A stretch of 64,000 bases of DNA from Scilla litardierei (Eukaryota > Streptophyta > Magnoliopsida > Asparagales > Asparagaceae): the NCBI GenBank assembly GCA_030789695.1, contig CM061132.1, positions 148,064,597 to 148,128,596 on the forward strand. The letters run 5' to 3'. The notes under the pieces are model-generated. The model searched no databases, had not been told where the DNA came from, and saw only the letters and a list, made by a program, of their open reading frames with translations. Below are positions 1 through 10,651 of the stretch, piece after piece (the first letter of the stretch is position 1; each line of letters begins with the position of its first letter). A program made the translations under genes and the position numbers.

Positions 1-334
1 CCGGAGGGGGCCGATGGGGTGCCGCTGGGAACGAGGCCACAATGGGTCGATGAGATGACGCAAAGGGAAAAGGCCGAATGAGGTCGAGGAGACTTGTGAG
101 GCTATGCTTTAAGAGGTGAGATTGATTGTCTTAAGAAAGACATCAAGAAGCTCGAGACTGAAGCCAAGAAGAAACTGTCTAAGTGGGACGGCAAAAAGTT
201 TAATTTTGTGGGTGTGATTAAAGGATCTGAAGAAGAACATGTGTCCTTAAAAGCCAAAATTGGACCTATGGATAATGGAGTGGATGTTGAGAAGGAAGAT
301 GTGGACGAATTGCTGTCTACATTGAGTCCAGCCG
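1..334 (+). pseudogene. 5' part of a split coiled-coil coding sequence, unknown product
   Basis: A frame open from about 100 gives a Lys/Glu-rich helical segment (EIDCLKKDIKKLETEAKKK..., then KEDVDELLSTLSPA). It has no start codon in the window. The frame is cut at 334, where a TGTAACGACC long terminal repeat begins. Rejoining it at the other end of that insertion (17,474) keeps the frame open: ...LSTLSPA continues as ESRVSCANEAVKEAKAE. So this is the left half of an interrupted gene or element ORF; the right half is 17,474-17,930. No domain was recognised. Heptad-like spacing and the Lys/Glu bias suggest a coiled coil. Such segments occur in plant retrotransposon gag-like ORFs as well as host proteins, so its origin is open. 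Confidence 0.55.
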
Positions 335-470
335 TGTAACGACCTGATTTCGTCGTGCACGTATTTTCATATTCGAAAGAACGATTTTTGCAATAGGGCT
401 AATTTTTAAATCATATCAATAAAATCGACCAACTTATAAACTTATTACAAAAACCGACCAACTCTTGGCC
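335..470 (+). repeat. Left tip of a Tekay/Del-like LTR
   Basis: It starts TGTAACGACCTG, the same 12 bases that open the solo LTR at 53,853. Similarity to an LTR interior fades by about 470, where the GC-rich palindromic motifs and PMD flank begin. The exact right edge of this LTR piece cannot be fixed by eye. Confidence 0.55.
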
Positions 471-485
471 AGCTCAGCGCGCGCG

Positions 486-590
486 TGTGGGGACGAATTT
501 TCAGTTTGGCCGCGGTTTCAAACCTCGGCCAAATTTCAATTTGGCCGCGGTTTGAAACCGCGTCCAAATCTCAAAATAAGGGCAACCGCG
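486..590. repeat. Pair of GC-rich palindromic motifs (GGCCGCGGTTT / AAACCGCGGCC)
   Basis: Two near-copies of a palindrome made of arms GGCCGCGGTTT and AAACCGCGGCC around one central base lie about 40 bp apart (about 507 and 545). The first has a T-for-G change in its right arm (cctcggcc) and the second has cgcgtcc. The same motif recurs at 3,783-3,912 between the PMD and transposase genes, so both sites probably belong to the same Mutator-like element. Confidence 0.6.
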
Positions 591-1132
591 CGGCTACCCT
601 TTCTAAGCTTTCTGTCGTTCGTTTTTTGGTTAGAAGATAGCAGCTGCCGATGATTTTCAGCATCCTTTCGTTTGTTGAAGTCTCCAACTCTCTAAAGTAA
701 ACATCTCACACTCTCAAGTAAATTTTGGTGTCGTTTATGATTTAGGAAATACATATTTTTAGTCAAATTTGATATTGGGTTGAAAATATTGAGGTGAAAT
801 GATTGTTCTTCGTTGTAGAGATCAAATTCATGTGCAGTAGGTAAATGATCATAACTTGTTGAATATAATATACAGGATTAACTTGTTGTAGGATTCCTCC
901 ATAGCCAATGTAGGAGGCAATTGTGTGACATATGGCTTCATTTTTCAATGTATGGCAAGAATTTTGTGTAAGAATTTAAAATGGCAGTCATAATATTTTA
1001 ACATTCAAATGCAACATTTTTCAAATCTAAAATGCATGTCATAACCTCAAATATACTACCAAACATATATAATATCAAATTTCAATGAGTCGTGTTTCTT
1101 CATCTTATATATATATATATATTCTAGAAGAT
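591..1132. other. AT-rich upstream region of the PMD gene
   Basis: No gene is seen here. The stretch is AT-rich with an (AT)n run at about 1,107-1,122 just before the PMD start codon. It probably holds the promoter and 5' leader of the PMD gene, but I cannot point to a reliable TATA box. Confidence 0.4.
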
Positions 1133-3426
1133 ATGGACCCGGGACCCGTTTCAGATTCTGTCTTGTATGACCAGGCACGACATCGTTCAGCACATATACA
1201 GCCTGGGCAGGTATGAACAAAACTAGTGAATTAATATTTTACGTAAGGTATCTATCTTCGTAATTTTTCATGAAGTATATTAACATTTTGTAATTATTGG
1301 TTGCAGGAGGATATTATGTTAGTAGTGGACCGCACGAGAAAACATACTGCATGGGTTTTAGATGAGCGTGCAGCACACTACATGGAAATTGCCAAACTTG
1401 ACGTATGTGCGAGGTTGAAGTGGATACGCTTGAATTGGGTGTTACTTTCTGCATTGGTGGATAGATGGAGGCCCGAGACCAATACCTTCCATCTCCGCCA
1501 AGGTGAGATGACGATCACATTGCAGGACGTGTCAGTCATCACGGGCATTCCTGTTGAGGGCATTCCCATATGGAGAATGCCAAGCCATCCCAATTGGGCG
1601 GATTTGATGGAGCGGCTCCTTGGACAGTCATCCACAGAAAACCAAGGAGCTAAAGTAAAACTGAGCTGGTTGCGAGAGACGTTTATGGAGTTGCCTGAAG
1701 AAGCCACCCCTGAGGAGATTCGGCAATATACTCGGGCATATATTTTGCATATGTAGGCACATTATTTGTGCCAGATCCAAGTAAAGGTTCGGTGCATCTC
1801 AGATGGTTGACAAAGATGGAGCATATAGAGACCATTGGATATTATTCCTGGGGTAGTGCTATGCTTGATTACCTGTACTCAGAGCTAAGTAAGGTGGCAA
1901 GAAGGGAAACAACTGGGTTATACGCATGCTCCACCTTGTTGCAAGTATACAATTTGAAACTTAAGTTCATTGTAATATTTTTTTATATAGTAACAGTCAC
2001 TGACAAATTCATATTCATAGGTATGATCATGGGAGAGATTGCATTGGCAGGCCGACTTGCTCCCAAGACATATTGGATGGCACCCTCCCTTTAGGGTGCA
2101 GGTGGAATGTGCCATTATCATTCAGAGAAAACCCTCAGCGGCAACTGGATTTTTATAGAAACGAGCTTGACATGTTAGAGCATATGCAAATAAGAAGTTG
2201 TAAATTTTATACATTGATGTGATGAACGATGGATTAATATTACGAATTCTGATGAGTTATTCATAATTTTCATTCTCTTTAGGTGATCTGGGAGACATCT
2301 TCAGATATATCAGAATATTCCTGATTTATGTGTTTTAGAAAATCAGAGCTGGCGTGCGCGTGTACAGCTAGTTTGCTTTGATGAATTGGTGATGCATGTC
2401 CCAGATCATGTTATGCGCCAATTTGGTATACCGCAGCATATTCCAGAAGCGGTTCCAATCATGCCGGTGAAGACCGGCATGAACCCTAAAGCATGTAATG
2501 AAGCCATTGTAGAGCCTCTCATGAAGTGGTACGACAGGGCTGCACATATTGTTGAGCAGGAGGATGCTGTCAGTTTAGAAATGTATATGGAGTGGTATTG
2601 GAGGAGCACACAGAGGTGGATATATAGTAGGCAAGAACCCATGTATGGTTACATGCCTCATGGTCCCATCGAGCGGGAAATGTTAAATAGTAGTGTAGCA
2701 TTAAAATGTTTGTTTGTTTATTTTATACATAGGTTTCTAATATATTTTTTATCCATTGGTTTTGTAGACCGACGCACTCAGAATGTTAGAGGATATGAGT
2801 ACACGTGCTTACGAAGCACGGACCCAGAGCAGATCCTTCAAATTAGGTATAAGATCGGACAGGTGCTCTGCGATACACGACATAGAAATAAGGGTGCGGA
2901 GACGAGTCATGCAGGATGGTAAGAGCCTGCCGGGGAGGAAGCAGGCACCTCTCAGCAGTATCAGCCAGCCGGGGATGAAGCAGGCACCTCTCAGCAGTAT
3001 CAGCCATTTACCTGTGATGAGGCCGGCACTTCTCAGCAGCTGCAGCCATATACCGGTTATGATGCAGGCATGTATCAGCAGTATCAGGCATATACCGGGT
3101 ATGAAGGCGACCAATCTCAACATTATCAGTCACTTACAGGGTATGAAGCCAGCACGTCTCAGCCTATTCAGCCATATACCGTAGTCCCTGAAGACGACCC
3201 ATGTCATCAGTATCTGGCAGACAAGCCACTGCAGACTATGGCAGCCAAGCCACATCAGACTCTGGCAGACGATCTACATCAGACTCACGTGCATGAAGCT
3301 GACCCTTCGCTGATGCAACACACCCGACCAGAAATGGAAGGTGACACATCAACTCAGCAAGCTCAGTTTCTCACATACATGTGTCGTCGGTCTCTTATGA
3401 GCAGGATTTTACATGGGCGGCAATGA
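1133..3426 (+). pseudogene. Plant mobile domain (MAIN-like) gene of a MULE, decayed
   Basis: Exon 1 (1,133-1,210) reads MDPGPVSDSVLYDQARHRS and ends at a GT donor. Exon 2 starts at 1,307 after TTGCAG and carries the PMD core (LDERAAHYMEIAKL, RWRPETNTFHLRQGEMTIT, LQDVSVITGIPVEG). The match is to the plant mobile domain, Pfam 'aminotransferase-like, plant mobile domain'. A frameshift near 1,755 separates YTRAYIL from GTLFVPDPSKG. An intron follows (1,945-2,020), then a further PMD segment with small indels, and RWIYSRQEPMYGYMPHGPI near 2,610-2,670. The C-terminal part is in another frame and becomes a Gln-rich tandem repeat before a stop at 3,424-3,426. The gene lies tail-to-tail with the MULE transposase at 4,521-6,248. 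Several frameshifts make it a pseudogene. Confidence 0.8.
2926..3213 (+). repeat. 39-42-bp coding minisatellite in the PMD C-terminus
   Basis: Seven successive units of 13-14 codons follow the pattern PxTGYEAGTSQQYQ. Units 1-2 have 13 codons, units 3-6 have 14, and unit 7 is partial and diverged. The repeat encodes a Gln/Ser/Tyr-rich low-complexity tail in frame 1, one frame away from the PMD exon just upstream. Confidence 0.85.
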
Positions 3427-3467
3427 ATGTAATAAAGATATTTTCATTGTGTTTAAATTTGTCGAGA

Positions 3468-4175
3468 TGTTATTACTTTTGGAATGAAATCTGAAATTTT
3501 ATCTTCAATGTGTTGAAATATGTCATTAATGTGGGTTTTATCTGTTTGAGATGCGTGGAATGATATAAGAGTTGGCTATATGTGGTATATGCGATAGGTG
3601 TGTGGTATATGTGTCGTGGGAAATGCGATAATGTGATTGATAGGCGATATGTGATGGATGTGTGAATGGGATGAGATGTGGTAATGGGAAAAGATCGGGA
3701 AGAGCAGTTTGGGGGTGGCAGCAGCTGATTGCACAATATCAGTACAATCAGCAAGCTGCAGAATTAGTCCCAGTTTACGTGCAATATGACCGTGGTTTCA
3801 AACTGCGGCGTCCAGGTTATGTGCAATTTGGCCGCGGTTTCAAACCGCGGCCAAAATGCACGTAAACTGGCATGCATTTTTGGCCGCGATTTGAAACCAC
3901 GGCCAAAATGCAATTAGCCTGGGACTAAGTTTGCAGTTCTGCAGCTTGCTGATTGCACTGAAATTGTGCAGTCAGCTGCTGCCACCCCCAAACTGCTCTT
4001 CCCGATCTTTTCCCATTGTCACATCTCGTCCCATTCACACATATCAATCGCATATCGCATATCCATCACATTATCGCATATATCACACACATATCAAGAA
4101 AGTTGCATTTCATTCAAAAAGTAAATAAGATACATATATCACATATATCCGATTTCATTCCAAAAGTATATAAAA
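3468..4175. repeat. Large imperfect inverted repeat between convergent PMD and transposase genes
   Basis: The left arm, about 3,468-3,790, pairs with the right arm, about 3,870-4,175. Matching landmarks are ACTTTTGGAATGAAATC (left, 3,475) with its complement at 4,151-4,167; GGGAAAAGATCGGGAAGAGC (left) with its complement near 4,000; CAGTTTGGGGGTGGCAGCAG (left) with its complement near 3,980; and AATCAGCAAGCTGCAGAA with its complement near 3,945. The centre holds GC-rich palindromes. The structure spans exactly the space where the two genes' 3' ends meet, so each gene would end in a copy of the same sequence in antisense relation. Confidence 0.85.
3783..3912. repeat. Cluster of three GGCCGCGGTTT palindromes at the centre of the inverted repeat
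   Basis: Three copies of the palindrome seen at about 507 and 545 occur in about 130 bp: a diverged copy at 3,788-3,810, a perfect one at about 3,832-3,854 and another at about 3,880-3,903. They are separated by gcacgtaaactgg-like spacers. The perfect copy can form an 11-bp stem with a single-base loop, so this is a palindrome nested inside a larger one. Confidence 0.85.
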
Positions 4176-4520
4176 TTTTACATATATCGCATATCCATCA
4201 CATATATCACGTCGGATCCATGACATATATCGTATACATTCACATTCACATATATCAAATATACGATACATAGATTTCAAATAATATGCGACGGTGAATT
4301 TCTTCAGTCGGATGCATTATATTACTTCAGGCACGTGAACCGCCTCCTCGATACGATGGAGCCCTACAACATTGGCTGAAGTTAGTACACAAGTATGTTC
4401 ACAAATACTAAACATGAAATGTGAAAAAGAACATATGGTGTTGTGCGTAGAAGATTTTGGCAACGTGATTTCTTATGACCGAGCTGATAACAGTTGGTGC
4501 ATCTATTCTGCTTGCTTTCC
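4176..4520. other. 3' flank of the MULE transposase, low complexity
   Basis: No gene is seen here. Positions 4,176-4,270 are a catatatc-type low-complexity run. The remainder is probably the 3' untranslated region of the minus-strand transposase. Confidence 0.4.
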
Positions 4521-6248
4521 TCACGTGGACAATCCATTTCTCCCCGAATCAGTGTCGATCTTGGCCGACAGGGATGTCTTCTTTTTTGGAGGAATTAAAC
4601 TGGGACTATCCCACTCCTTCCAGTACCGTTCATCAGGTATGGGGTGAAATTCTGGGATATATAACAGTTGATATTTACTCACACTATACCATGGTGAACA
4701 AAATGGCCAATATGATATGTTGGCACCATATTGCTGTCTTAACATTGCGGCGATCACATGGACACATGGCATATGCTGAAGCATAGGAATATTGCACGTA
4801 CATGTGCAACGGTCGCCTTCTATCGTCACGGTATATGCTTGTGCATCTGTATCCATCACCTGCCACTCAAAGTCACCAAATCTTGCGATGTAGCGACACC
4901 GGGCTGCTTGCACACGTGCACCAATAATGTTCTCAATTTTTGGGGTGAAAGTGGTCGTCCAACGGAGTCCATCAACCCGCTGATGATAGAAATACTTGTT
5001 TAACCTATAAAAGGTTCTTGCAATCACCTATTGTATCGAAAGCGCTCTAGCTCCTTTAAGAACCCCATTGAAGCTCTCCGAACAATTGGTTGTCATTATA
5101 CAATAGCGTCTACCACCATCTTCGTGTTTCGCCCACCTCTTTGTGTCTGCCCCCAAGTTTGCAGTAACCCAATCATCAGCTGCAATAGACTCATTTTTAA
5201 TCTTTTCACGAAAAAAATTATAAGTCATCAAGTCTAATGCATTGCCAGCTTCTCATAAGTAATTTTCTAATGTAGCTGTTCGGTATCCTTTCGACGTGAA
5301 ATTTGCAATAATATGTCGCAAACAATACCTATGGTGTCTAGAACCTGGCCATCCCTCTCGTAGTGCTCTCGGGATACCTTTCATTCTATCGGAAATGAAG
5401 GTAATCGTTCGGTTTCTACGAACACTCGATAACAACTCATAGATGCAGCAGAAAAACCACTTCCAATTTTCTACATTTTCAGCTGATACTACTGCAAATG
5501 CTAACGGAAATAGGCCCCCATTTGCATCCACGCATGTAGCCACAAGTAAGCACCCTGCATATTTCACATACAAATGTGTGCCATCAATACTTAGGACCTG
5601 CCTGCAGTTTTTGAACCCTTCAATTGATGGTCCAAAAGACCAAAACACTCTTGTAAATTGTGCCACTCTTAGCCCGATAGTTTCATATGTAATCTTATAC
5701 AATGTTCCAGGATTGCTTTCCCTGATGGCTTCTAAGTACTGTGGGAACCTCTTGTATGAGTCCTCCTAATCCCCAAATATCCTCGCTAAAGCTTTCAATC
5801 TAGCCATCCATGCTTTGTGACATGATATTCTGATGTGTAACATGGCATGAATGGCATCTTGTATTCCTGCAGGTGTCATATCAATCTTTGTCTTCACCTG
5901 GGGCATAATTTTGTAACTTATGAAAGATGATGTGGCTTGACTATGATCAGTATTTAGAGCGGGATTGTTGCAGGTGTGTTCATCACCTACTTTTGTTATC
6001 TTGAACCTCCCATCTGTTCTTTTTCCCACCGCTGTATAAATCCTCCAAGGACAATTCCTACTCCCCTCATCTTGAGTATGCGGATTCACTTCATGATTGA
6101 AGCCACATATCATGGAATAGCAAGTTTTGTTTGTCTTGATTGGTCTAAATGAGACATTGTGCTCGATGCTCCATTCCGTTATTGCTTTTATCAAGTCGGT
6201 CTTTGTATCATACATATCACCGGATGTGCAAGGGGCTGTGTTTGACAT
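4521..6248 (-). pseudogene. MULE (MuDR-type) transposase with three in-frame stops
   Basis: One minus-strand frame runs from 6,248 to 4,521 and is broken only by stops at 5,766-5,768 (TAG), 5,253-5,255 (TGA) and 5,028-5,030 (TAG); no frameshift is needed. The N-terminal part is the MuDR DNA-binding region (DLIKAITEWSIEHNVSFRPI, GSRNCPWRIYTAVGKRTDGR, VGDEHTC). The middle is the MULE transposase core, with catalytic-type Asp in VLSIDGTHLYVKYAG and FISDRMKGIPRAL, followed by YCLRHIIANF and TTNCSESFNGVLKGAR. The C-terminus has a SWIM zinc finger (CTCNIPMLQHMPCVH). The start abuts gypsy sequence at about 6,250 with no room for a promoter or TIR, so the 5' end is truncated. It faces the PMD gene tail-to-tail. 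Confidence 0.9.
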
Positions 6249-6249
6249 T

Positions 6250-6868
6250 GCAGGGTGTGCAAATCGTGGAAGATTTCTTACCCTTGGAATTAGGCAATGT
6301 CGATGTGATTTTGAACGTGCAGTGGCTGAAGGGGTTGGGCGAGATGAAGGTTAACTGGAATCAGCTCAGGATGGAGTTCTAGGAGGGAGATCGCACGGTG
6401 GTTCTGACAGGAGACCCCAGCCTCTGTTTCTCATTAGTCCTTAGTGGCATTCAAAGTCATATCGCGCGCCCTACAGAGGACAGGAGAGGGATTCTTGGTG
6501 GAGTGCCGAGGTATGATGACAGAGAGTGAGGAGCCACTGGAGGAAACCACAGCTGAGGTGGAGCAGTTATTAGAGCGGTATCAGGAGGTCTTTGAGGATC
6601 CACAGGGTTTACCACCGGTACAGGGACATGAGCACGTAATAGTGTTGCGTGAGGGGGTGACACCAGTGAGTGTACGGCCATATCGTTATTCGCACGTGCA
6701 GAAAGATGAGATCGAGCAAATGGTGCAAGAGATGATGCAGGCAGGGGTGAACCAGCCCAGTGTTAGCCCGTTTTCTAGCCCGGTATTATTAGTGAAGAAG
6801 AAGGACGGGAGCTGGCGTTTCTGCGTAGACTACCGAGCACTGAATAAGGAAACTGTCCCCGACAAGTT
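6250..6868 (+). pseudogene. Ty3/gypsy pol fragment: protease-RT spacer and RT N-terminus
   Basis: The segment reads QGVQIVEDFLPLELGNVDVI, QWLKGLGEMKVNW and RMEF, which is the standard spacer before gypsy RT. A TAG follows at 6,380-6,382. After a frameshift near 6,440 the frame beginning at 6,444 continues as [33 protein letters not shown] and [16 protein letters not shown]. The coding sequence is cut at 6,868-6,873 by the TR-GAG insertion and resumes at 13,924 with PVIDKLLDELYRASVF. The motif style is chromovirus-like; the gag and protease core are missing to the left, where the MULE lies. Confidence 0.85.
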
Positions 6869-6873
6869 TCCTA

Positions 6874-8746
6874 TGTTGGTAGCAACGATCTATGAACTTC
6901 GTGTTTGATGATAACAAACGTGTGTGAACGTTTTAACGTGTGTATTAAGTGTTTCAGGAACAGCAAACGTGCGATTAATTCACGGAAAGACTTGGTCCAA
7001 TGTGGAGTCAATGTGAGCTCAAGGGGATTTGACCCAATGTGAGCCCAAGGGGTTTTGACCAAGTCAAGATATCATCCTCCACATTGCTTCATGAATTCTC
7101 CAAGTGCCGAAACAAAGGGAGTTGTGTTTTTCACAGAATTTTTAAGAGTTAATTTTTTTTTGTTGATTATCCCAAAGCAAAACCACTAGGAGAAGGCCGA
7201 AAAAAAAATCTGAGAACAATCCTTAAGGTGCCGCACATTTCTGTTGGGGCTAAAAAGTTTTTGTGTATGCATTTTTTTTGGGTTGGCCGAAAAAGCCCAG
7301 GCCTTCTAATTCTTTTATAATTGCTTCTCCTTCCGAAAACAAAAACTTAAAAAAAGAGAAAGTGCCGCACCCTTTTAATCCGCCAAGAGCCGGCTATATA
7401 TAAATATTGTCTAGGGTTTGAGAAAAAAAACAGAGCCGAATTTTGGAGCCGCATCCAATATACACACCCGCGACAAAAAGTTCTGAGAGAGCCGAAATTT
7501 CTCATCATCAAAAAAACTCAAAGAGAGGACACAGTTTTTAAAAGCAATGTTTTTTAATTAACCTCCTGACTACATTTTTGTTGGGGTTGTGCATTCGTTT
7601 TGCAGATCATCACATGGGGAAGGAGAGTGGGAAGTTTGTGCGTTAATCCCAAGCCGGCCAATGAATCTCCAGTCCAAGAGCCCATATTTAATGTCCTTTG
7701 TGCCAAATCAAAAGAGCTGCACAAAAATCAATTTGTTTTGAAGAGGCAGCCGAATTTTTACATGCATGGGATTTTTGAAGCCGCATGAAAAAAAAGACTA
7801 TCACCAAAAATTTGAAGAGGAGACGGCCTCACTTGTTTTAGGGATAATCATCAAAGAATTTTAAGAGGCGTCTCTTCAAAATATAGCTGCAGCCGAAATC
7901 TTTGATTTCCTATGTGCAAAAGGCCACTTCATCATCTACAAGTTACAAGGGTTTCAAGTTCCAAAGCCACCAATTTGCTGTTTGGTTTTGGGGACCAAAT
8001 CAGAGGAAAACATTGAAGAGAAAGCTGCAAGATTTCTTTCCATCACGTGAATAAAGGTATGTGTCTTGAGTTTCTTTTAAATTAAAGGATTGATTTTCTT
8101 TTGTGTGCAGATCAGAAATTATACCACATATTGCCGCAACTTTTGATTGCAAAAAGGGACAGAAATTAGGGAAGAGAAGCGCAGGCAGCAAGGAATCATT
8201 GTTCACAAGGTGAGGTGCCGCAAGTTTCATCGAGAGGGGAGCCAAACTACTGAGGGGACATCAGAGACTACTACTTGTCAGATTGATCTAACCATACGCT
8301 GAACGACAGAGACGACACACCATTACTGAGCATTCCTAAAACTCTATTTATTTATCTTTGTATTGGTTGTAGCGATATCTGTAGGGAAAACATTGCCTTT
8401 TGTGTTACTTTTTGGGGACCTGACGACTTTGGGAGTCGTCACGGAGGGAGAGCATCTGACTAGATTGAGAGTGTAGAGCACGTGGTGTGTGTACGAGCTA
8501 GGTGAGAGTAGATTTGGGATCTGGACTCATTGTAGCTGTACTTAATTACATATCTATCTAGTAGTTGCTTTCGGGGGCTGGAGTAGGTCGTGGGGACGAC
8601 CGAACCAGGGTATATCTGTGCGTACTCTGTGATTGCTATTTTATTGCCATGTCTGTGCCTATAACTGCGTGGGGTTTCTCGTGGGTTGCACGAGAATTTT
8701 TATTAGCCTATTCACCCCCCCTCTAGGCTACGATCCAGATCCAACA
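6874..8746 (+). repeat. 5' LTR of the TR-GAG element
   Basis: 1,873 bp with TG...CA ends. It is nearly identical to the 3' LTR; visible differences include gcaaacgtgcg against tcgaacgtgtg near the start and a short C-run length change near the end. It contains a TATA box at 7,395-7,405 and a gtttgcttttgtgtgcag-like acceptor before the end. Confidence 0.95.
7395..7405 (+). promoter_or_regulatory. TATA box of the 5' LTR
   Basis: TATATATAAAT, followed about 10 bp later by a ctagggtttgag leader. The same motif is at 12,568-12,578 in the 3' LTR. It is the best candidate for the U3 promoter driving the element's RNA. Confidence 0.6.
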
Positions 8747-8748
8747 AG

Positions 8749-8760
8749 TGGTATCAAAGC
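8749..8760 (+). other. Primer-binding site (tRNA-iMet) of the TR-GAG element
   Basis: TGGTATCAAAGC lies 2 bp after the LTR end. It differs at one position from the canonical initiator-Met complement TGGTATCAGAGC. Confidence 0.85.
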
Positions 8761-8787
8761 CAGTTTAGAGGATCTAGTCTAGATTTT

Positions 8788-10651
8788 TTGATGACCATGA
8801 ATATATCTGATTGTGCTTTTGCTGAAGGTCAGTCTATAGCCCGTCCCCCTAAGTTTAACGGTGTAGACTTTGCATATTGGAAGGCTAGGATGAAAATCTA
8901 TTTGGTGTCTGTAGATTATGATGTGTGGGATATTGTTGAAAATGGTTATAGTCTACCCACTATTAAAATTGAAGACACTGTTATGATTAAGCCTAAAGAC
9001 AAGTGGGATTTAGCTGATAAAAAACTTTATACGCTTAATGGTAAATCTATGAATGCGCTTATATGCTCTCTTGATAAATCTGAGTTTAATCGTATCTCAC
9101 ATTGTCAAACTGCGCAGGAAATCTGGCATACTCTGGAGGTGACCCACGAGGGAACATCGCAAGTGAAGGAATACAGACTTGCGTTGCTGAGCACTGAATA
9201 TGAGAGCTTCCGCATGCTACCAACAGAATCTGTGAAAGAGATGTTTGCGAGTTTCACGGACATCGTCTACAAATCCAGTTCCCTCGGTAAGCCATACTCT
9301 AGCCATGAACAGGTACGAAAGATCTTAAGGGCACTATCAAGCTCGTTCAGGCCTAAAGTCACCGCTATTCAAGAAGCTAAGAACTTGTCAACAATGAAAG
9401 TGGAGGACTTGATAGGCAACCTAATGTCACACGAGCTTGATTTGCAGAGTATAGAAGCCAGAGAGAAACCTGAAGAGAAGACCAAAGCTTCCACACCATT
9501 TGCTCTTCAAGCTAACGACGACGATCTTGATGAAGAGCAAGCCCTAATGGTCAGAAACTTCAGGAGATACATTCAGACTGATCAAGGAAGAGCTGAGATG
9601 GGGAAAAGGTTCATTCGTTCTAATAATTCTAATTTTGGTAGAAATTCCTATGATCAGAAAGCTATTAATAGAAGTGAATGTTTTAAATGCAAGAAGAAAG
9701 TGCACCACATAAAAGATTGCCCACAACAACACACAGCTCAAGTTGCAAAAGAAAAAACGAAAGTGCTGACGTGGGACATGGATAACAAAGCTGAGGAGGA
9801 GGATGAGGAACATGAAGCCCACTCCTGCATGGCATTAATGGCCAAACACAATGAGGTAGAATCTCCCACTAAAGCTGAACTTTTAGAAATCTGTAAAGGA
9901 ATGCAACATAGAATTGATGAGCAAGAAGCTGATGTGGAATGTTATAGGAATGATAACTTTGATATGCAACAAACTGAGTATGACATGTCTATAGAAATGA
10001 AAAATCATAAACAAGAGCTTGTTGCATGCAAATCTACCATTATCATGTTAGAAAAAGAGAAAGCTAGCTTGCCTGAAAAAATTGACTGTATTTCATGTCC
10101 CTCTTTATTAAAAGATATTAGCATGTATAAGCAAGATACGATAAATCTTGAAGTTGAAAATGAATTGCTTTCTGAAAAGATTAACATGCTAAATCTTGAA
10201 CTTAAAGAAAAAATGAGGTATTTTGAAAAGAAAGAAGAGGAAAACAAGCAAGCTTTCATTAGTAAATGCACTTTGCTTGTGAACGAAAATGCTCATTTGA
10301 AATCCAAAGTCGCTAGTTTAGAATTGTCATTAAAGAAATTTTCCATTGGAAAACAAAATTTGGACATTATTCTTGGAAATCAAATTTATGGCAATAATAG
10401 GCGAGGACTAGGATATGGTCTTAAAAATGTTGAAAAAATCAAAATATAGAAAAGTTCACATTGAATCAACAAAGGTTGGAAATTTTCATGCTAAATGCTT
10501 TACATGTGGATGCGTTGGTCATACTTCATATCATTGCAAATATAGGAATAAAAACATTAAGTTCAAACAAATATGGGTTCCTAAATCTTTGATGACTAAC
10601 GTGAGTGGACCTTGTTGGATTCCAAGGTCACACACGCCATCTCTTTTGTAG
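8788..10651 (+). pseudogene. gag: Copia-type Gag polyprotein, with one frameshift near the second zinc knuckle
   Basis: The first frame (8,788-10,449, 553 codons) has the copia UBN2/DUF4219-type capsid region (PPKFNGVDFAYWKARMKIYL, GTSQVKEYRLALLSTEYESF). A CCHC zinc knuckle CFKCKKKVHHIKDC lies near residue 300, with Val in place of the usual Gly. An acidic stretch and a long coiled coil follow, ending NQIYGNNRRGLGYGL. A second knuckle (CFTCGCVGHTSYHC) and KQIWVPK lie in the next frame (10,415-10,651), so an indel in the A-rich stretch near 10,425-10,445 splits the ORF. Two knuckles separated by a coiled coil and ending in WVPK is the layout of SIRE/Opie-like copia Gags. No pol follows. The upstream start at 8,788 is 28 bp after the primer-binding site. 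Confidence 0.9.

Noticed and set aside
335..470. Left TIR of the Mutator-like element
   Set aside because: The sequence matches the start of a Tekay-like LTR and its TSD partner is at 17,474; no matching inverted sequence exists near 6,250.
8749..8760. tRNA gene hits at TGGTATCAGAGC-type sites
   Set aside because: These are only the 12-nt primer-binding complements of retrotransposons; no cloverleaf follows.
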